Shown here piece by piece: positions 46,572 to 56,194 of a DNA stretch of 64,000 nucleotides. Position numbers and translations under genes: made by a program. The notes under the pieces were generated by a model. That model worked only from the letters and a program-made list of their open reading frames with translations. It was not told where the DNA came from and did no database searches. The stretch covers positions 1,798,001 through 1,862,000 of the forward strand of contig NZ_CP061316.1 of NCBI RefSeq assembly GCF_018688335.1, written 5' to 3'. Every line of letters starts with the position of its first letter. Position 1 is the first letter of the stretch. The DNA is from Polynucleobacter sp. AP-Jannik-300A-C4 (lineage in GTDB: Bacteria; Pseudomonadota; Gammaproteobacteria; Burkholderiales; Burkholderiaceae).

Positions 46572-48035
46572 TTAAGACTCGTAAGCGGACTCACCGTGGG
46601 AACTGATATCCAAACCTTCGCGCTCTTCATCTTCCTTAACGCGCAAGCCAATCACGATATCCACCAATTTGAAGGCGATATAAGAAACTACGCCAGACCA
46701 AATTAGGGTAACAATGACACCTTGGCTCTGAATCCACAATTGGCTAGCAATAGAGTAATCAGGGGCTGCAGCATTAGCTACGTAATCCCAAATACCTGTT
46801 CCACCTAAGGCTGGATCTGCGAACACACCAGTTAACAAAGCGCCTAAGATACCGCCAACGCCATGCACACCGAATACGTCCAAGCTGTCGTCTGAACCCA
46901 ACATCTTCTTGAGACCAGAAACACCCCATAAGCAAACCACGCCGGCAAGAGCACCGATCACGATTGCACCCATTGGGCCAACAAAACCAGCAGCCGGAGT
47001 AATTGCAACTAAACCACCTACGCAACCAGATGCAGCACCTAACATGGAAGGCTTGCCTTTAGTAATCCACTCAGCAAATGACCAGCCCAACACTGCAGCA
47101 GCTGTTGCCAACAATGTGTTTACGAATGCCAATACTGCACTGCCGTTTGCTTCGAGAGCAGAGCCAGCATTGAAGCCAAACCAACCGAACCACAAGAGTG
47201 AGGCGCCAATCATGACGAACACTAAGTTGTGCGGCTTCATTGCTTCTTTACCGTAACCCAAACGTTTGCCGACTACAAATGAACCTACCAAACCTGCAAT
47301 CGCAGCATTGATGTGAACAACGGTACCGCCAGCAAAGTCGAGAACACCCTTTTGCCATAACCAACCAGCGCGAGCTGTAATAGCTTCAAGTGATGCAGCA
47401 TCTTTGATGTCATCAGGACCAGGCCAGAACCAAACCATGTGAGCGATTGGTAAGTAGCTGAAAGTGAACCACAAAATCACAAACAAAATAATTGCAGAAA
47501 ATTTTGCACGCTCAGCAAACGCACCAACGATCAAGCAGCAAGTAATGGTTGCAAATGCAGCTTGGAAGGCCATAAACACAAACTCAGGAATCACAACACC
47601 CTTACTAAAGGTAGCTGCAACCGAGTCTGGAGTAATGCCCTGCAAGAACAAGCGATCTAGTCCACCAATGAACGCACCGCCTTCACTAAATGCAAAGCTA
47701 TATCCATAAAGTGCCCATAAAACAGTTACTAATGAAAAGACAAACATGCACTGTACGAGTACAGAAAGAATGTTCTTGCTGCGTGTTAAGCCGCCGTAGA
47801 ACAGAGCCAAACCAGGCAATGTCATCAAGATTACCAATGCAGTACACACCAATAACCAAGCTGTATCACCTTTATTTGGGACTAATGCAGGAGCAGCAGC
47901 AACTGCAGCTGCGGCCGCGGCGGCAACTGGCTTAGCTTCATCAGCAAAAGCTGGCGAAGCTACCATCACGCTAGTTGTACCAATAGCCAAGGCCATTGCG
48001 CTTCCAGCTAGGAGTCGTTTCATCCAAGTTAACAT
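46572..48035 (-). CDS. amtB: Ammonium transporter
   Basis: AmtB conducts ammonium across the inner membrane and is blocked by the adjacent PII protein. From ATG 48035 (preceded by AGAGAGGTTCAAA) it has 487 residues; the longer open frame to 48206 runs back into glnK and is not used. A signal peptide ends near AFA at residue 32, followed by an Ala-rich linker and eleven TM helices; the pore His is in GTVVHINAAIAGL and a second in DVFGVHGVGGILGAL. It follows glnK by 13 bp. Confidence 0.97.
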   Translation of the reverse strand: MLTWMKRLLAGSAMALAIGTTSVMVASPAFADEAKPVAAAAAAAVAAAPALVPNKGDTAWLLVCTALVILMTLPGLALFYGGLTRSKNILSVLVQCMFVFSLVTVLWALYGYSFAFSEGGAFIGGLDRLFLQGITPDSVAATFSKGVVIPEFVFMAFQAAFATITCCLIVGAFAERAKFSAIILFVILWFTFSYLPIAHMVWFWPGPDDIKDAASLEAITARAGWLWQKGVLDFAGGTVVHINAAIAGLVGSFVVGKRLGYGKEAMKPHNLVFVMIGASLLWFGWFGFNAGSALEANGSAVLAFVNTLLATAAAVLGWSFAEWITKGKPSMLGAASGCVGGLVAITPAAGFVGPMGAIVIGALAGVVCLWGVSGLKKMLGSDDSLDVFGVHGVGGILGALLTGVFADPALGGTGIWDYVANAAAPDYSIASQLWIQSQGVIVTLIWSGVVSYIAFKLVDIVIGLRVKEDEEREGLDISSHGESAYES

Positions 48036-48048
48036 TTTGAACCTCTCT

Positions 48049-48399
<351 letters not shown>

Positions 48400-48412
48400 T
48401 CAGAGGAAGGAA

Positions 48413-49258
48413 TTAAAATACTTTGGTGAGGGAAACTACAGCGCCTGGACGACCCGCAGAGCTCTGCATACCAGCACCAGGAGCTGTCCAAGTATTCCAC
48501 CAGTTCGGGTTTGCATTTGTACTTACATAAGCAGCAGATAATGAAAGTCCAGCCCCAAAGTCTTTAGTAGCGCCCAACTTAAAGTCGGTGTAACTAATAT
48601 TGCTTGGAGTTTGCGAAAACAGACCAGACGAAGTTGCAGGTTGTCCTGCAATGTACTGATATCCAACGTGGCCATTTAAGCTAATGCCCCAGATCCCCGT
48701 ATCGTAATTTGCAGTAAGGTCAGGGTAGAAAGATCCAGCACTATTTGGAATACCGAAAATATTAGTCAGAGAATAATTCAACTTAACAAAACCAGTTACT
48801 GGCCCAAAAGTAAAGTTTTGTGCAGCATACAGTTCAGTAGTATTTGGATTAAGCATTGCACCGTTGTAATTGCCGCCAGTTTGGTTATAGTAGTACTGAA
48901 GAACACCAAAATCCGAAGCAAAGCCTTCGGCAATTAAATCCTTCTTGAAACCGCCATAGAAGTCCATTTCAATTGGTGCTTTGATGCCATTGTTTGTAGT
49001 GTTTGACACCCAATTAATTGAGCTGTTCCAGTTACCAATGTATAGACCGCTCTCATGGGCATAATCAAAACCACCCTGAATGGCTGGTTGATAATTGGAC
49101 TGAGAGATGCCGCGGTAACGATAGTCATTAGTCACAGTAACGTTAGCTGTAATTGGGCTGACTTCTGGAGCATCAGCAGCAATTGCTGACTGAGTAGCTA
49201 GACCGCTTAATAAGCCAGATGCTGCTAGAGCGATGGCTGTCTTTTGAATAATTTTCAT
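48413..49258 (-). CDS. TorF family putative outer-membrane porin
   Basis: 281 residues with a signal peptide ending near AIAA (about 28) and a beta-barrel body rich in alternating strands (NDYRYRGISQSNYQPA is the family signature near residues 44-59) and a C-terminal VVSLTKVF with a terminal Phe for BAM recognition. The family (TIGR02001 type) is commonly the first gene before glnK-amtB in betaproteobacteria. It may admit nitrogen compounds; substrate unproven. Confidence 0.9.
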   Translation of the reverse strand: MKIIQKTAIALAASGLLSGLATQSAIAADAPEVSPITANVTVTNDYRYRGISQSNYQPAIQGGFDYAHESGLYIGNWNSSINWVSNTTNNGIKAPIEMDFYGGFKKDLIAEGFASDFGVLQYYYNQTGGNYNGAMLNPNTTELYAAQNFTFGPVTGFVKLNYSLTNIFGIPNSAGSFYPDLTANYDTGIWGISLNGHVGYQYIAGQPATSSGLFSQTPSNISYTDFKLGATKDFGAGLSLSAAYVSTNANPNWWNTWTAPGAGMQSSAGRPGAVVSLTKVF

Positions 49259-49371
49259 GTGTTACTCCTTGCTGTGTGTAATGAAAAAAGGGATAAATGC
49301 TTTATTGCATGGAGTGATCATGAATCTCGGAGCCTCTTTCAATTTGGTGCAATTCCCCTAAATAAGGCTTA

Positions 49372-49411
49372 TGCACCCCATTAGTGCTTACATTTGCACC
49401 AATTCGGTTCA
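49372..49411 (-). promoter_or_regulatory. Two tandem NtrC-like binding dyads upstream of porin-glnK-amtB
   Basis: On the plus strand TGCACC-N5-AGTGCT (49372-49388) and TGCACC-N5-GGTTCA (49395-49411) resemble the enterobacterial NtrC consensus TGCACC-N5-GGTGCA, with two and one mismatches. They are 23 bp apart, roughly two helical turns, on one face of the DNA. A single half-site GGTGCA is at 49346-49351. They lie about 115-155 bp before the porin start. No GG-N10-GC sigma54 promoter was found between the sites and the gene. Confidence 0.6.
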
Positions 49412-49521
49412 TTTTGGTACAACTGCAGCATTTTTGACTGGTTTCAGCTGTTTTTGACTCAACAACATAAAATGTTGACTGTGTCTTTTATGCAACTTTC
49501 AATAGAACGGCGGGCAGCATT

Positions 49522-49776
49522 ATGCAAAAAACAGGCGAAATCCTAGAACAAATCCAGCGCATTGCTAGCGATATGCAAAACAAGGTTGGGGATGCTATTC
49601 GTAACTCACCTGCACAAGAGATTGAAAAGAATGTGCGCGCTATGATGAATCAAGGTTTCCAGAAAATGGACCTAGTGACTCGTGAAGAGTTTGATTTGCA
49701 ATCGAAGGTATTAGCAAAGACCAGAGAAAAGCTAGAAGCACTAGAAGCTAAAGTGGCCGCCTTAGAAAAGTCTTAA
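49522..49776 (+). CDS. ubiK: Ubiquinone biosynthesis accessory factor UbiK
   Basis: UbiK (YqiC, BMFP domain) works with UbiJ in the cytosolic Ubi complex under aerobic conditions. The 84 residues start MQKTGEILEQIQRIA, have the conserved VTREEFDLQ segment near residue 53 and a C-terminal coiled coil (LEALEAKVAALEKS) for trimerisation. It is a single gene, divergent from the porin and convergent with the lipoprotein gene. Confidence 0.93.
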   Translation: MQKTGEILEQIQRIASDMQNKVGDAIRNSPAQEIEKNVRAMMNQGFQKMDLVTREEFDLQSKVLAKTREKLEALEAKVAALEKS

Positions 49777-49801
49777 TCTGAATTTTCGTTTCGTCTGGAA
49801 A

Positions 49802-50377
49802 CTATTCTGGACGGAACTCGTCAAAGAAGTTGACGTATGCCTCTTCAGAGAAAAACTGTTTTGCATCTACCCTTGCTGGTGCTGTATGCAAAACGGAGAT
49901 TTGATAAATCCATACTCCGTTATCCGGCGCAACTCTGGTAATCCAACGTACACGCATTGACTGCTCTACTGCACCAGTAGATTTAAATTCTAAGAAGTAA
50001 TCCTTAGTCGCAATACGCTGTTTATTGGCTGTCTGATATAGAGCATCAACACTAAGTGCACTCTCTAAACTGACATTCGCACGATTCAATAAGTTGCCCT
50101 GTAGTTGCTCTAATAATTTAGGTGCCAGTGTGGCTTGATCCTTACTCAAATGAATCGTACTCACTGAATAAATATCATCCTCAATTTTTACCGCTTCTAG
50201 AGTTTGTGGAATTTCTTGATTTTGATATGGGAGTTTTCGTTGAATCTTTTCAGGCTTGCCTGGAAATAAAGCACTATAGCGATCTTGCGGAGACTGCACT
50301 GTCCTCCAATCTAGCTTCGGACTACAAGCAGAAAGTAGCAATGCAAGCGCTAGAACTACACCAAACTTATGGAGCAT
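49802..50377 (-). CDS. Lipoprotein of unknown function
   Basis: 191 residues from ATG 50377. The N-terminus is a lipoprotein signal with the lipobox LLSAC near residues 16-20. The rest is soluble, mixed alpha/beta, with no motif I recognise. It begins 4 bp after the lipA stop, so it is likely cotranscribed with lipB-lipA. A longer open frame to 50563 lies inside lipA and has no signal. Function unknown. Confidence 0.8.
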   Translation of the reverse strand: MLHKFGVVLALALLLSACSPKLDWRTVQSPQDRYSALFPGKPEKIQRKLPYQNQEIPQTLEAVKIEDDIYSVSTIHLSKDQATLAPKLLEQLQGNLLNRANVSLESALSVDALYQTANKQRIATKDYFLEFKSTGAVEQSMRVRWITRVAPDNGVWIYQISVLHTAPARVDAKQFFSEEAYVNFFDEFRPE

Positions 50378-50381
50378 ATGT

Positions 50382-51398
50382 TTAGACAACACCTGCACTA
50401 TGTGCTTGTTGATCAGCATGGTAGCTAGAGCGCACCATCGCACCCACAGCGGCATGAGAGAAGCCCATGGCATAAGCCTCTTCCTCAAAATGCTTAAACA
50501 CATCTGGATGAACATATCGCTGCACTGGGAGGTGGTGACCTGAAGGCGCCAGATACTGTCCAATAGTCAGCATGTCGATATTGTGCTCACGCATATCACG
50601 CATGACTTCTAAGATCTCTTCGTCAGTCTCACCTAATCCAACCATCAATCCACTCTTGGTTGGAATGTGGGGGAAGCGCTCCTTAAAGTCTTTCAACAGT
50701 TTCAGTGAGTGTGCATAGTCAGCACCAGGACGCGCCTGCTTGTACAAACGCGGTACGGTTTCTAAATTGTGATTCATAACATCGGGCAGACCTTGAGGTG
50801 CATGCTCAGAAAAAATATCTAAAGCCTTGTCTAGGCGACCGCGGAAGTCTGGAACCAACACCTCAATACGGGTGCCTGGAGATAGATCACGTGATTGAGA
50901 AATGCAGTCCACGTAATGCATGGCGCCACCATCGCGCAAATCATCACGATCGACACTCGTAATCACCACATAATTGAGTTTTAAAGCGGCGATGGTGCGC
51001 GCTAAGTTGCCAGGCTCTTTGGTATCCAGCGGATCCGGTCTGCCGTGACCCACATCACAAAACGGACAACGACGCGTACATTTGTCACCCATGATCATGA
51101 AGGTAGCAGTGCCTTTGCCAAAGCACTCACCAATATTGGGGCAGCTTGCTTCTTCGCAAACCGTTACTAACTCGTTCTCACGAAGAATTTTTTTGATCTC
51201 AGAAAAACGTGAATTATTAGAAGCAGCCTTTACACGAATCCAATCAGGCTTTTTGAGCACCTGCTCTAGGGGCACGATCTTGATTGGAATACGCGCAGTT
51301 TTCTCGCTCGACTTTTGCTTTCGGGAAGCATCGTAATTCAGGTCTTGGCGACTATTGCCAGTGGCGGCAGTGTCGAGATCCGGCTTATTGGTGGTCAT
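50382..51398 (-). CDS. lipA: Lipoyl synthase
   Basis: LipA inserts two sulphurs into octanoyl-protein to make lipoate. Radical SAM features: the auxiliary cluster motif [12 protein letters not shown] near residue 93 and the SAM cluster CTRRCPFC near 119. The C-terminal RSSY near residue 327 ligates the auxiliary cluster. The 338 residues include an N-terminal disordered 30. It overlaps lipB by 4 bp. Confidence 0.98.
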   Translation of the reverse strand: MTTNKPDLDTAATGNSRQDLNYDASRKQKSSEKTARIPIKIVPLEQVLKKPDWIRVKAASNNSRFSEIKKILRENELVTVCEEASCPNIGECFGKGTATFMIMGDKCTRRCPFCDVGHGRPDPLDTKEPGNLARTIAALKLNYVVITSVDRDDLRDGGAMHYVDCISQSRDLSPGTRIEVLVPDFRGRLDKALDIFSEHAPQGLPDVMNHNLETVPRLYKQARPGADYAHSLKLLKDFKERFPHIPTKSGLMVGLGETDEEILEVMRDMREHNIDMLTIGQYLAPSGHHLPVQRYVHPDVFKHFEEEAYAMGFSHAAVGAMVRSSYHADQQAHSAGVV

Positions 51399-52039
51399 GA
51401 TGAAGTCAGTTGCTTTTGCAAATGCCCTAAAAGGGTTTGGCTAATGATGTCTATATTGTCCTTGATCCCAAGGGTTTGCATATCAACCGTCCTTAAGCCC
51501 TCATACCCACATGGGTGAATACGGGAAAAAGCCTCTAAATCAGTCGATACATTCAGGGCAAGCCCATGATAGGAGCATCCTTTTGAGACCTTCAGACCCA
51601 AAGCAGCAATCTTTGCACCCCGATACTCGGATGAAACTAGACTCTGCTGGGAGATATAAATACCTGGGGCACCAGCATGTCTTTCTGCCTGAATACCAAA
51701 ATCAGCCAGAGTGTCAATTAAAGCTTGCTCAATTCGGGAGACAAGCTCTTTTACAAAAATCCCTAAGCGCCGGAGGTCGAGCATTAGATACGCCACGATT
51801 TGACCAGGGCCATGATAAGTAATCTCACCGCCGCGATCCACCTGCACTAAGGGAATTTGATTGCTAGGGGAATGTAAATTACTCGCATCTCCCGCCAAAC
51901 CCAAAGTGAATACTGGAGGATGCTCCAAAATCCAAATTTCGTCTGGAGTTTCAGCATCTCGCTGCTGCGTAAAATCGCGCATCGCTTGATAGGTAGTCTC
52001 ATAATCAGCTACCCCTAAATTTTTTACTAAAAAACTCAT
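51395..52039 (-). CDS. lipB: Octanoyl-[acyl-carrier-protein]:protein N-octanoyltransferase
   Basis: LipB transfers octanoate from ACP to lipoyl domains. The 214 residues contain [17 protein letters not shown] near 70-86, with the conserved catalytic Lys in [19 protein letters not shown] and the Cys near residue 174 in HPCGYEG. It overlaps lipA by 4 bp. It follows the DUF493 gene by 9 bp; ybeD-lipB-lipA is a widespread arrangement. Confidence 0.97.
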   Translation of the reverse strand: MSFLVKNLGVADYETTYQAMRDFTQQRDAETPDEIWILEHPPVFTLGLAGDASNLHSPSNQIPLVQVDRGGEITYHGPGQIVAYLMLDLRRLGIFVKELVSRIEQALIDTLADFGIQAERHAGAPGIYISQQSLVSSEYRGAKIAALGLKVSKGCSYHGLALNVSTDLEAFSRIHPCGYEGLRTVDMQTLGIKDNIDIISQTLLGHLQKQLTSS

Positions 52040-52048
52040 GCAAATAAT

Positions 52049-52318
52049 TTAGAGGACAACACTAACCAAAGGATGCGTGGATAAAGTGCGATACAGCTCA
52101 TCTAATTGCTCGCGGCTGGTTGCAGTGATCGGCAAAGTAATGCCCAAATAATTTCCATCTTTAGAAGGTCGTTGCTCAACCTTGCTCTCATCAAGGGTGG
52201 GGTCAAATTGACGGGCAATATGCAAAATTGCTGGCAAGTATTCTGGATTGGTTTTACCCATCACCTTAATAGGAAACTCAGATGGATATTCAATAAGAGA
52301 TTTTCTATCTTCAGTCAT
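52049..52318 (-). CDS. YbeD/DUF493 family protein
   Basis: An 89-residue protein with FPIKVMGKTNPEY and a C-terminal ACT-like fold ending TLSTHPLVSVVL. Members are placed next to lipB across proteobacteria, including E. coli ybeD. The function is unsettled, with a regulatory role in lipoate metabolism suspected from context. Confidence 0.92.
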   Translation of the reverse strand: MTEDRKSLIEYPSEFPIKVMGKTNPEYLPAILHIARQFDPTLDESKVEQRPSKDGNYLGITLPITATSREQLDELYRTLSTHPLVSVVL

Positions 52319-52347
52319 GTATTGATCTTTCTAATTTGCTTGGTAGT

Positions 52348-53064
52348 TTATTGATTGCGATGATCAGGCATACCTAACCAAGCACCGGTGATGATGTTAC
52401 GTATGCAATGTAGACGTCGGTGGAAAAAATGATCTGCGCCTGGCACTACCTGAACAGTTAATTCTTGAGGACGCGCCCAATCTAAGACATCGATCAAGGG
52501 AATAGTTTCATCCACCTCGCCATGAATCAAAATCGTATCGGCAGGTACAGGTGCCAAGACCCACTTACCTGCAGCACTTCCGACCATGACGAGTCGTTCA
52601 GCTGGGCGTCCAAGTTCTGACAAACGTTGCACTAAATGAGTCCCAACAAAACTTCCAAATGAGAAACCAGAAACGACTAAAGGCAAAGTATTTGCAGTCT
52701 GGGTCCACGCTTGTTGTGAGCTAGCTTCAAATTGATTCCAGCTTGAGGGAGTTCGCATCCAATCAGTGACATGCAGTAGATCTTCCATCTCGCCAATACC
52801 GTCATCATGCACACCAGCAGTAGCCCCTACGCCTCGAAAATTCGGACGAACACTGACGTAACCCAACTGATTAAAAGCACGCGCCATGGTTTGTGCGACT
52901 TTGTTATCCATCGTTCCACCCATTAACGGATGAGGATGGGCAACTAGGGCTAAACCCCTCACTAAAAAATCAGTATTCGTTTTTAACTCATCCGGTAGGT
53001 CAATCGACATTTCGATTTGACCCACAACACCATCAATATGAATGATTTTTGTACGGCTATTCAT
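52348..53064 (-). CDS. Alpha/beta hydrolase family protein
   Basis: 238 residues. The fold shows ALVAHPHPLMGGTMDNKV (oxyanion region), RPNFRGVG, the nucleophile elbow GFSFGS with Ser near residue 114, and the acid/base pair in HGEVDETIP and GADHFFHR. Close to the YfhR-like or COG2945 esterases found across proteobacteria. The substrate is unknown. It is 22 bp after the 2Fe-2S ferredoxin gene. Confidence 0.88.
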   Translation of the reverse strand: MNSRTKIIHIDGVVGQIEMSIDLPDELKTNTDFLVRGLALVAHPHPLMGGTMDNKVAQTMARAFNQLGYVSVRPNFRGVGATAGVHDDGIGEMEDLLHVTDWMRTPSSWNQFEASSQQAWTQTANTLPLVVSGFSFGSFVGTHLVQRLSELGRPAERLVMVGSAAGKWVLAPVPADTILIHGEVDETIPLIDVLDWARPQELTVQVVPGADHFFHRRLHCIRNIITGAWLGMPDHRNQ

Positions 53065-53086
53065 GGAAACGCTTTCTGAAATCTTT

Positions 53087-53395
53087 TTAAGCTAACTGCA
53101 AACGCTCTACTGGGCGCCCCTGCACTAAGTGTGACTGAATAATTTCTTCAATATCTTCAGTGTCGACAAATGTGTACCAAATACCCTCTGGATAAATTAC
53201 TGCTACCGGTCCATCAGCGCAGCGATCTAAACATCCTGCCTTGTTTATGCGAATTTTTCCTGGGCCTGATAAACCCAACTCTTTCACACGACTTTTTGCA
53301 TACTCAAATAATGCAAATGCATTATGACGATCGCAACAATCTTCGCCATTCTTACGCTGGTTTAGGCAGAAAAAAACATGGTGCTTAAAGCTCAT
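53087..53395 (-). CDS. Thioredoxin-like [2Fe-2S] ferredoxin
   Basis: A 102-residue protein of the (2Fe-2S) ferredoxin type with thioredoxin fold: FFCLNQR with the first Cys, CCDRHN, and CLDRCADGP with the last pair. It starts 12 bp after the VanZ gene and precedes the hydrolase gene; this pair is common in Burkholderiales, suggesting a link, but the electron partner is unknown. Confidence 0.9.
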   Translation of the reverse strand: MSFKHHVFFCLNQRKNGEDCCDRHNAFALFEYAKSRVKELGLSGPGKIRINKAGCLDRCADGPVAVIYPEGIWYTFVDTEDIEEIIQSHLVQGRPVERLQLA

Positions 53396-53407
53396 ACATT
53401 ATCTCAA

Positions 53408-54502
53408 TCAAGTTTTTGAATTAAAGGTAGTTCGATTTCGGAGTGCCCAAATTAACGCCAATGGCAACCATACTACTGAAACCCATTGCATTAGTTCATT
53501 AAAGTGTAATAGCCGGCCCTGGTACCACTGCCGTAATGTCAAAATGAAGTAAGGATTGTCTGGTAGGAGATTAATTGCCAGGGTTGCACTCAACAAACAA
53601 GTGATCGCAAGCCAAACTTTATTGCTGACAGATAACCGCAGGGCCCATTTCAGCAGCAGGCTTCCCAGCACCATCCCCCAGATAGCGCCAGCCGTGAGCC
53701 ACAACAAGCTAAATACTGCTCCGAATTGCAATGCCGTAAAGGCAATTTTTACTATAACGGTGAAGCAAAGCAAGCCATTCAAGATTTTCCACTGGGGAGC
53801 TTTTGTACGCATCCCTAGCGATAGTAAAAGCCCGGCACCCAACCAGCAGACCGCTGTAATGATGGATTCCTGTACAACATGGTTTATCACCATAGTTCCC
53901 CAGTCAACCGAGGCAAAAATCGCATGTCCCCATACTCCAGTTCCAAGCCAAGAACTCTGCGGGTAGATCTGAGTCCAAGGAAAAAGGAGAAACAGGGCGC
54001 AAGCGGCCCAGTTCAATCCAAACCATTGGTCAAAACGACGGCGCACCACACTACCAGAGAGCCACTGAGGACCTAAGGGGATAGCCAGCAGGCCGCCTAA
54101 CAAAGCGCCCAATACATTGGCCCACCAATCCATTTGGCTCGGTATCCGGGTGGGTAGCCAGGTTTGCAAGGACTCCACGCTCAATGCTAAAACTGCACTC
54201 AAGCCCAAAGCAATTCCTAAGGCAACAAAATTACGCCAACGCGGATAACAGGCAAAGACCAACATAAATCCCAGGGGAATATAGGCCAAGATATTGACCG
54301 AGACATCAAATAGCGTGATGAAGCGAGGCAAAGGGGCATCTAACCACGCTAATGCAGCAATACCATTGTCAAAGTGGAAATCAAAGGGATTGAGGCTGAC
54401 ATAAAGGATTAAAAGCGCGTAGCTCAAACTAATGGCCCTAGCTAAGGGCATCGCCTGGAGGGGCCAAACAAACTTGCGAGGACGCTGATCTTCGTGATGC
54501 AT
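53408..54502 (-). CDS. VanZ-family integral membrane protein
   Basis: 364 residues with about nine hydrophobic helices. The first half has VNILAYIPLGFML, then SVESLQTWLPTRIPSQMDWWANVLGALLGG, the VanZ signature (ExxQ...R..S..D...N..G). The second half is another helical membrane region. VanZ was named from teicoplanin resistance, but the general role is unknown, and no glycopeptide role is implied here. It is divergent from birA (46 bp). Confidence 0.88.
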   Translation of the reverse strand: MHHEDQRPRKFVWPLQAMPLARAISLSYALLILYVSLNPFDFHFDNGIAALAWLDAPLPRFITLFDVSVNILAYIPLGFMLVFACYPRWRNFVALGIALGLSAVLALSVESLQTWLPTRIPSQMDWWANVLGALLGGLLAIPLGPQWLSGSVVRRRFDQWFGLNWAACALFLLFPWTQIYPQSSWLGTGVWGHAIFASVDWGTMVINHVVQESIITAVCWLGAGLLLSLGMRTKAPQWKILNGLLCFTVIVKIAFTALQFGAVFSLLWLTAGAIWGMVLGSLLLKWALRLSVSNKVWLAITCLLSATLAINLLPDNPYFILTLRQWYQGRLLHFNELMQWVSVVWLPLALIWALRNRTTFNSKT

Positions 54503-54548
54503 TCCCTTATTCTAGGTCAGCTAGGCTAGATCTTTCTACAATAGGAAA

Positions 54549-55349
54549 ATGAATCCGAATTGCATCCTAGAACGTGTTGCTAGCACTAAATCGACCAATG
54601 ATGATTTATTGGCCCGCTGGCGCGCAGGGGAATTAATCGATCCTGTTGCTCGCATTGCCCACGAGCAGACTTCTGGCAAAGGCAGGGCTGGAAGGGCTTG
54701 GCTTTCCAGCCCACAAGACACCCTATGCTTCTCCTTGGCCTACCCATTCAATAAGCGCCCTAATGAGCTTAGCGGACTCAGTTTAGTAATAGGGCTGGCA
54801 GTCGTCTCCGGCATTGCTGAGGCTCTAGGCACCAATGAACACGCACTCTATCAGCAAGGTTTAAGGCTAAAGTGGCCAAACGATTTACTGCTAAATCATT
54901 CCAAACTTGGTGGCATTCTGATTGAAGGTGGGCAAAGCAACCCAAGCTCACCTACGTGGATGGTGATCGGGCTGGGCCTAAATCTACGCAATGCATTAGT
55001 GCTTGCAAAGAATCTGGATACCCAATCCTCACTTGGTGTTGCTGCTTTGGATCAACTCGTTCCCCACCAAACACCTCTTCCTGATACTGAGTTTATTTGG
55101 CTAAAACTCATTGATTCATTTGATAAGCATTTAGCTCAATTTAAGCAACATGGATTTGGCTATTTTAAAAATTCATGGGCGCAGTGGGATGCATATAACA
55201 ATCAATCTGTTTGCATATCAGGCGCAGGCAAAGAGCCTATCATCGGAATTTCTGCTGGTGTTGATGACGCTGGTGCATTAATCCTAAAGCAGCAGGACAA
55301 ATCTATTGTCATTCATGCAGGCGATGTTTCTTTGCGAGTGCAATCATGA
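54549..55349 (+). CDS. birA: Biotin-[acetyl-CoA-carboxylase] ligase (no repressor domain)
   Basis: BirA attaches biotin to the carboxyl carrier protein. The 266-residue protein has the catalytic loop SGKGRAGRAWLSS near residue 41 and KWPNDLLL near 113. There is no N-terminal helix-turn-helix, so it is a ligase that cannot repress bio genes as in E. coli. It overlaps coaX by 4 bp, a frequent betaproteobacterial pair. Confidence 0.96.
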   Translation: MNPNCILERVASTKSTNDDLLARWRAGELIDPVARIAHEQTSGKGRAGRAWLSSPQDTLCFSLAYPFNKRPNELSGLSLVIGLAVVSGIAEALGTNEHALYQQGLRLKWPNDLLLNHSKLGGILIEGGQSNPSSPTWMVIGLGLNLRNALVLAKNLDTQSSLGVAALDQLVPHQTPLPDTEFIWLKLIDSFDKHLAQFKQHGFGYFKNSWAQWDAYNNQSVCISGAGKEPIIGISAGVDDAGALILKQQDKSIVIHAGDVSLRVQS

Positions 55350-56167
55350 GTCTCTATTTGGTATTTGATCTTGGTAATACTCGGTTGAAGTGGGCTGCTG
55401 TCGAATCAACACAAAACATTTCAGACCGCAACAAAAAACTGTGGGCATATTCTGGATCGATTAGCAACAAGTCATTCAAATCACCCGAGCTACGAGCTGA
55501 GCTATCCGACTATATTTCTAAAACATTACCAAAGCCAGATGCAATTGCATTTTGCTGTGTGGCGGGCAATACTGCCATTGAAAATCTACGCAGCCTATTT
55601 CCGCAATGGCAAGAGCTTGAGTGGAAGCAGTTTTCAGGTAGTAGTACTTATGAGGGTGTACGCACACTCTATCAAGACCCAAGCAAGCTGGGCGCAGACC
55701 GATGGGCTGCACTGATTGGGGCAAGAGCACTCTCCAATACCAATACGCTGGTGATTAACGCTGGAACTGCCACGACCATTGACCTACTGGGCGGTAACGG
55801 CGTTCACTACGGTGGCTGGATCTTACCGGGTCTTAGCTTGATGCATGAGAGCCTTCAACAAAATACTGCCCAACTTCCATTAGTAGTTCGCCCTAGTAAG
55901 CCTGAAACACAAGGGGGCTTTGGCATAACAACGGATGAAGCTATTACCGGAGGGTGTGATGCGGCTCAAATGGGAGCAATACTGCAAGCAGTGTATTTAG
56001 CCAAAGCAATGAATCATCCTGTCGAACGAATTTGGCTTGACGGTGGTAATGCCAAAATTTTGGCAAATGCAATTAAACAATTTCCTGAGCTAGCGGCCTT
56101 ACCCATTGAGCCTATCGAAGGCTTGGTACTGCGTGGACTTTGGGCTTGGCTCTTGCAAAATCTTTGA
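55346..56167 (+). CDS. coaX: Type III pantothenate kinase
   Basis: CoaX phosphorylates pantothenate, the first CoA step, and is not inhibited by CoA. In 273 residues it has YLVFDLGNTRLKWA at the start (ATP/phosphate loop), GADRWAALIGAR near 113-124, and NAGTATTIDLLGG with the catalytic Asp around 133-145. Overlap with birA is 4 bp. It is convergent with rfaE2. Confidence 0.96.
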   Translation: MSLYLVFDLGNTRLKWAAVESTQNISDRNKKLWAYSGSISNKSFKSPELRAELSDYISKTLPKPDAIAFCCVAGNTAIENLRSLFPQWQELEWKQFSGSSTYEGVRTLYQDPSKLGADRWAALIGARALSNTNTLVINAGTATTIDLLGGNGVHYGGWILPGLSLMHESLQQNTAQLPLVVRPSKPETQGGFGITTDEAITGGCDAAQMGAILQAVYLAKAMNHPVERIWLDGGNAKILANAIKQFPELAALPIEPIEGLVLRGLWAWLLQNL

Positions 56168-56194
56168 GTACTAGCTCTTTTTAATTTACTGTGC

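Noticed and set aside
49259..49345. Sigma54 promoter for the porin-glnK-amtB operon
   Set aside because: No GG and GC pair at the -24/-12 spacing; the nearest (ATGATCACTCCATGC) lacks the -24 GG.
50378..50563. 62-residue extension of the lipoprotein downstream of lipA
   Set aside because: The extension lies entirely within lipA and would bury the lipobox; the ATG at 50377 gives a standard lipoprotein start.
53408..54502. VanZ gene as a glycopeptide resistance determinant
   Set aside because: VanZ domains are widespread in Gram-negative bacteria; no vanA/H/X/R/S genes are present.
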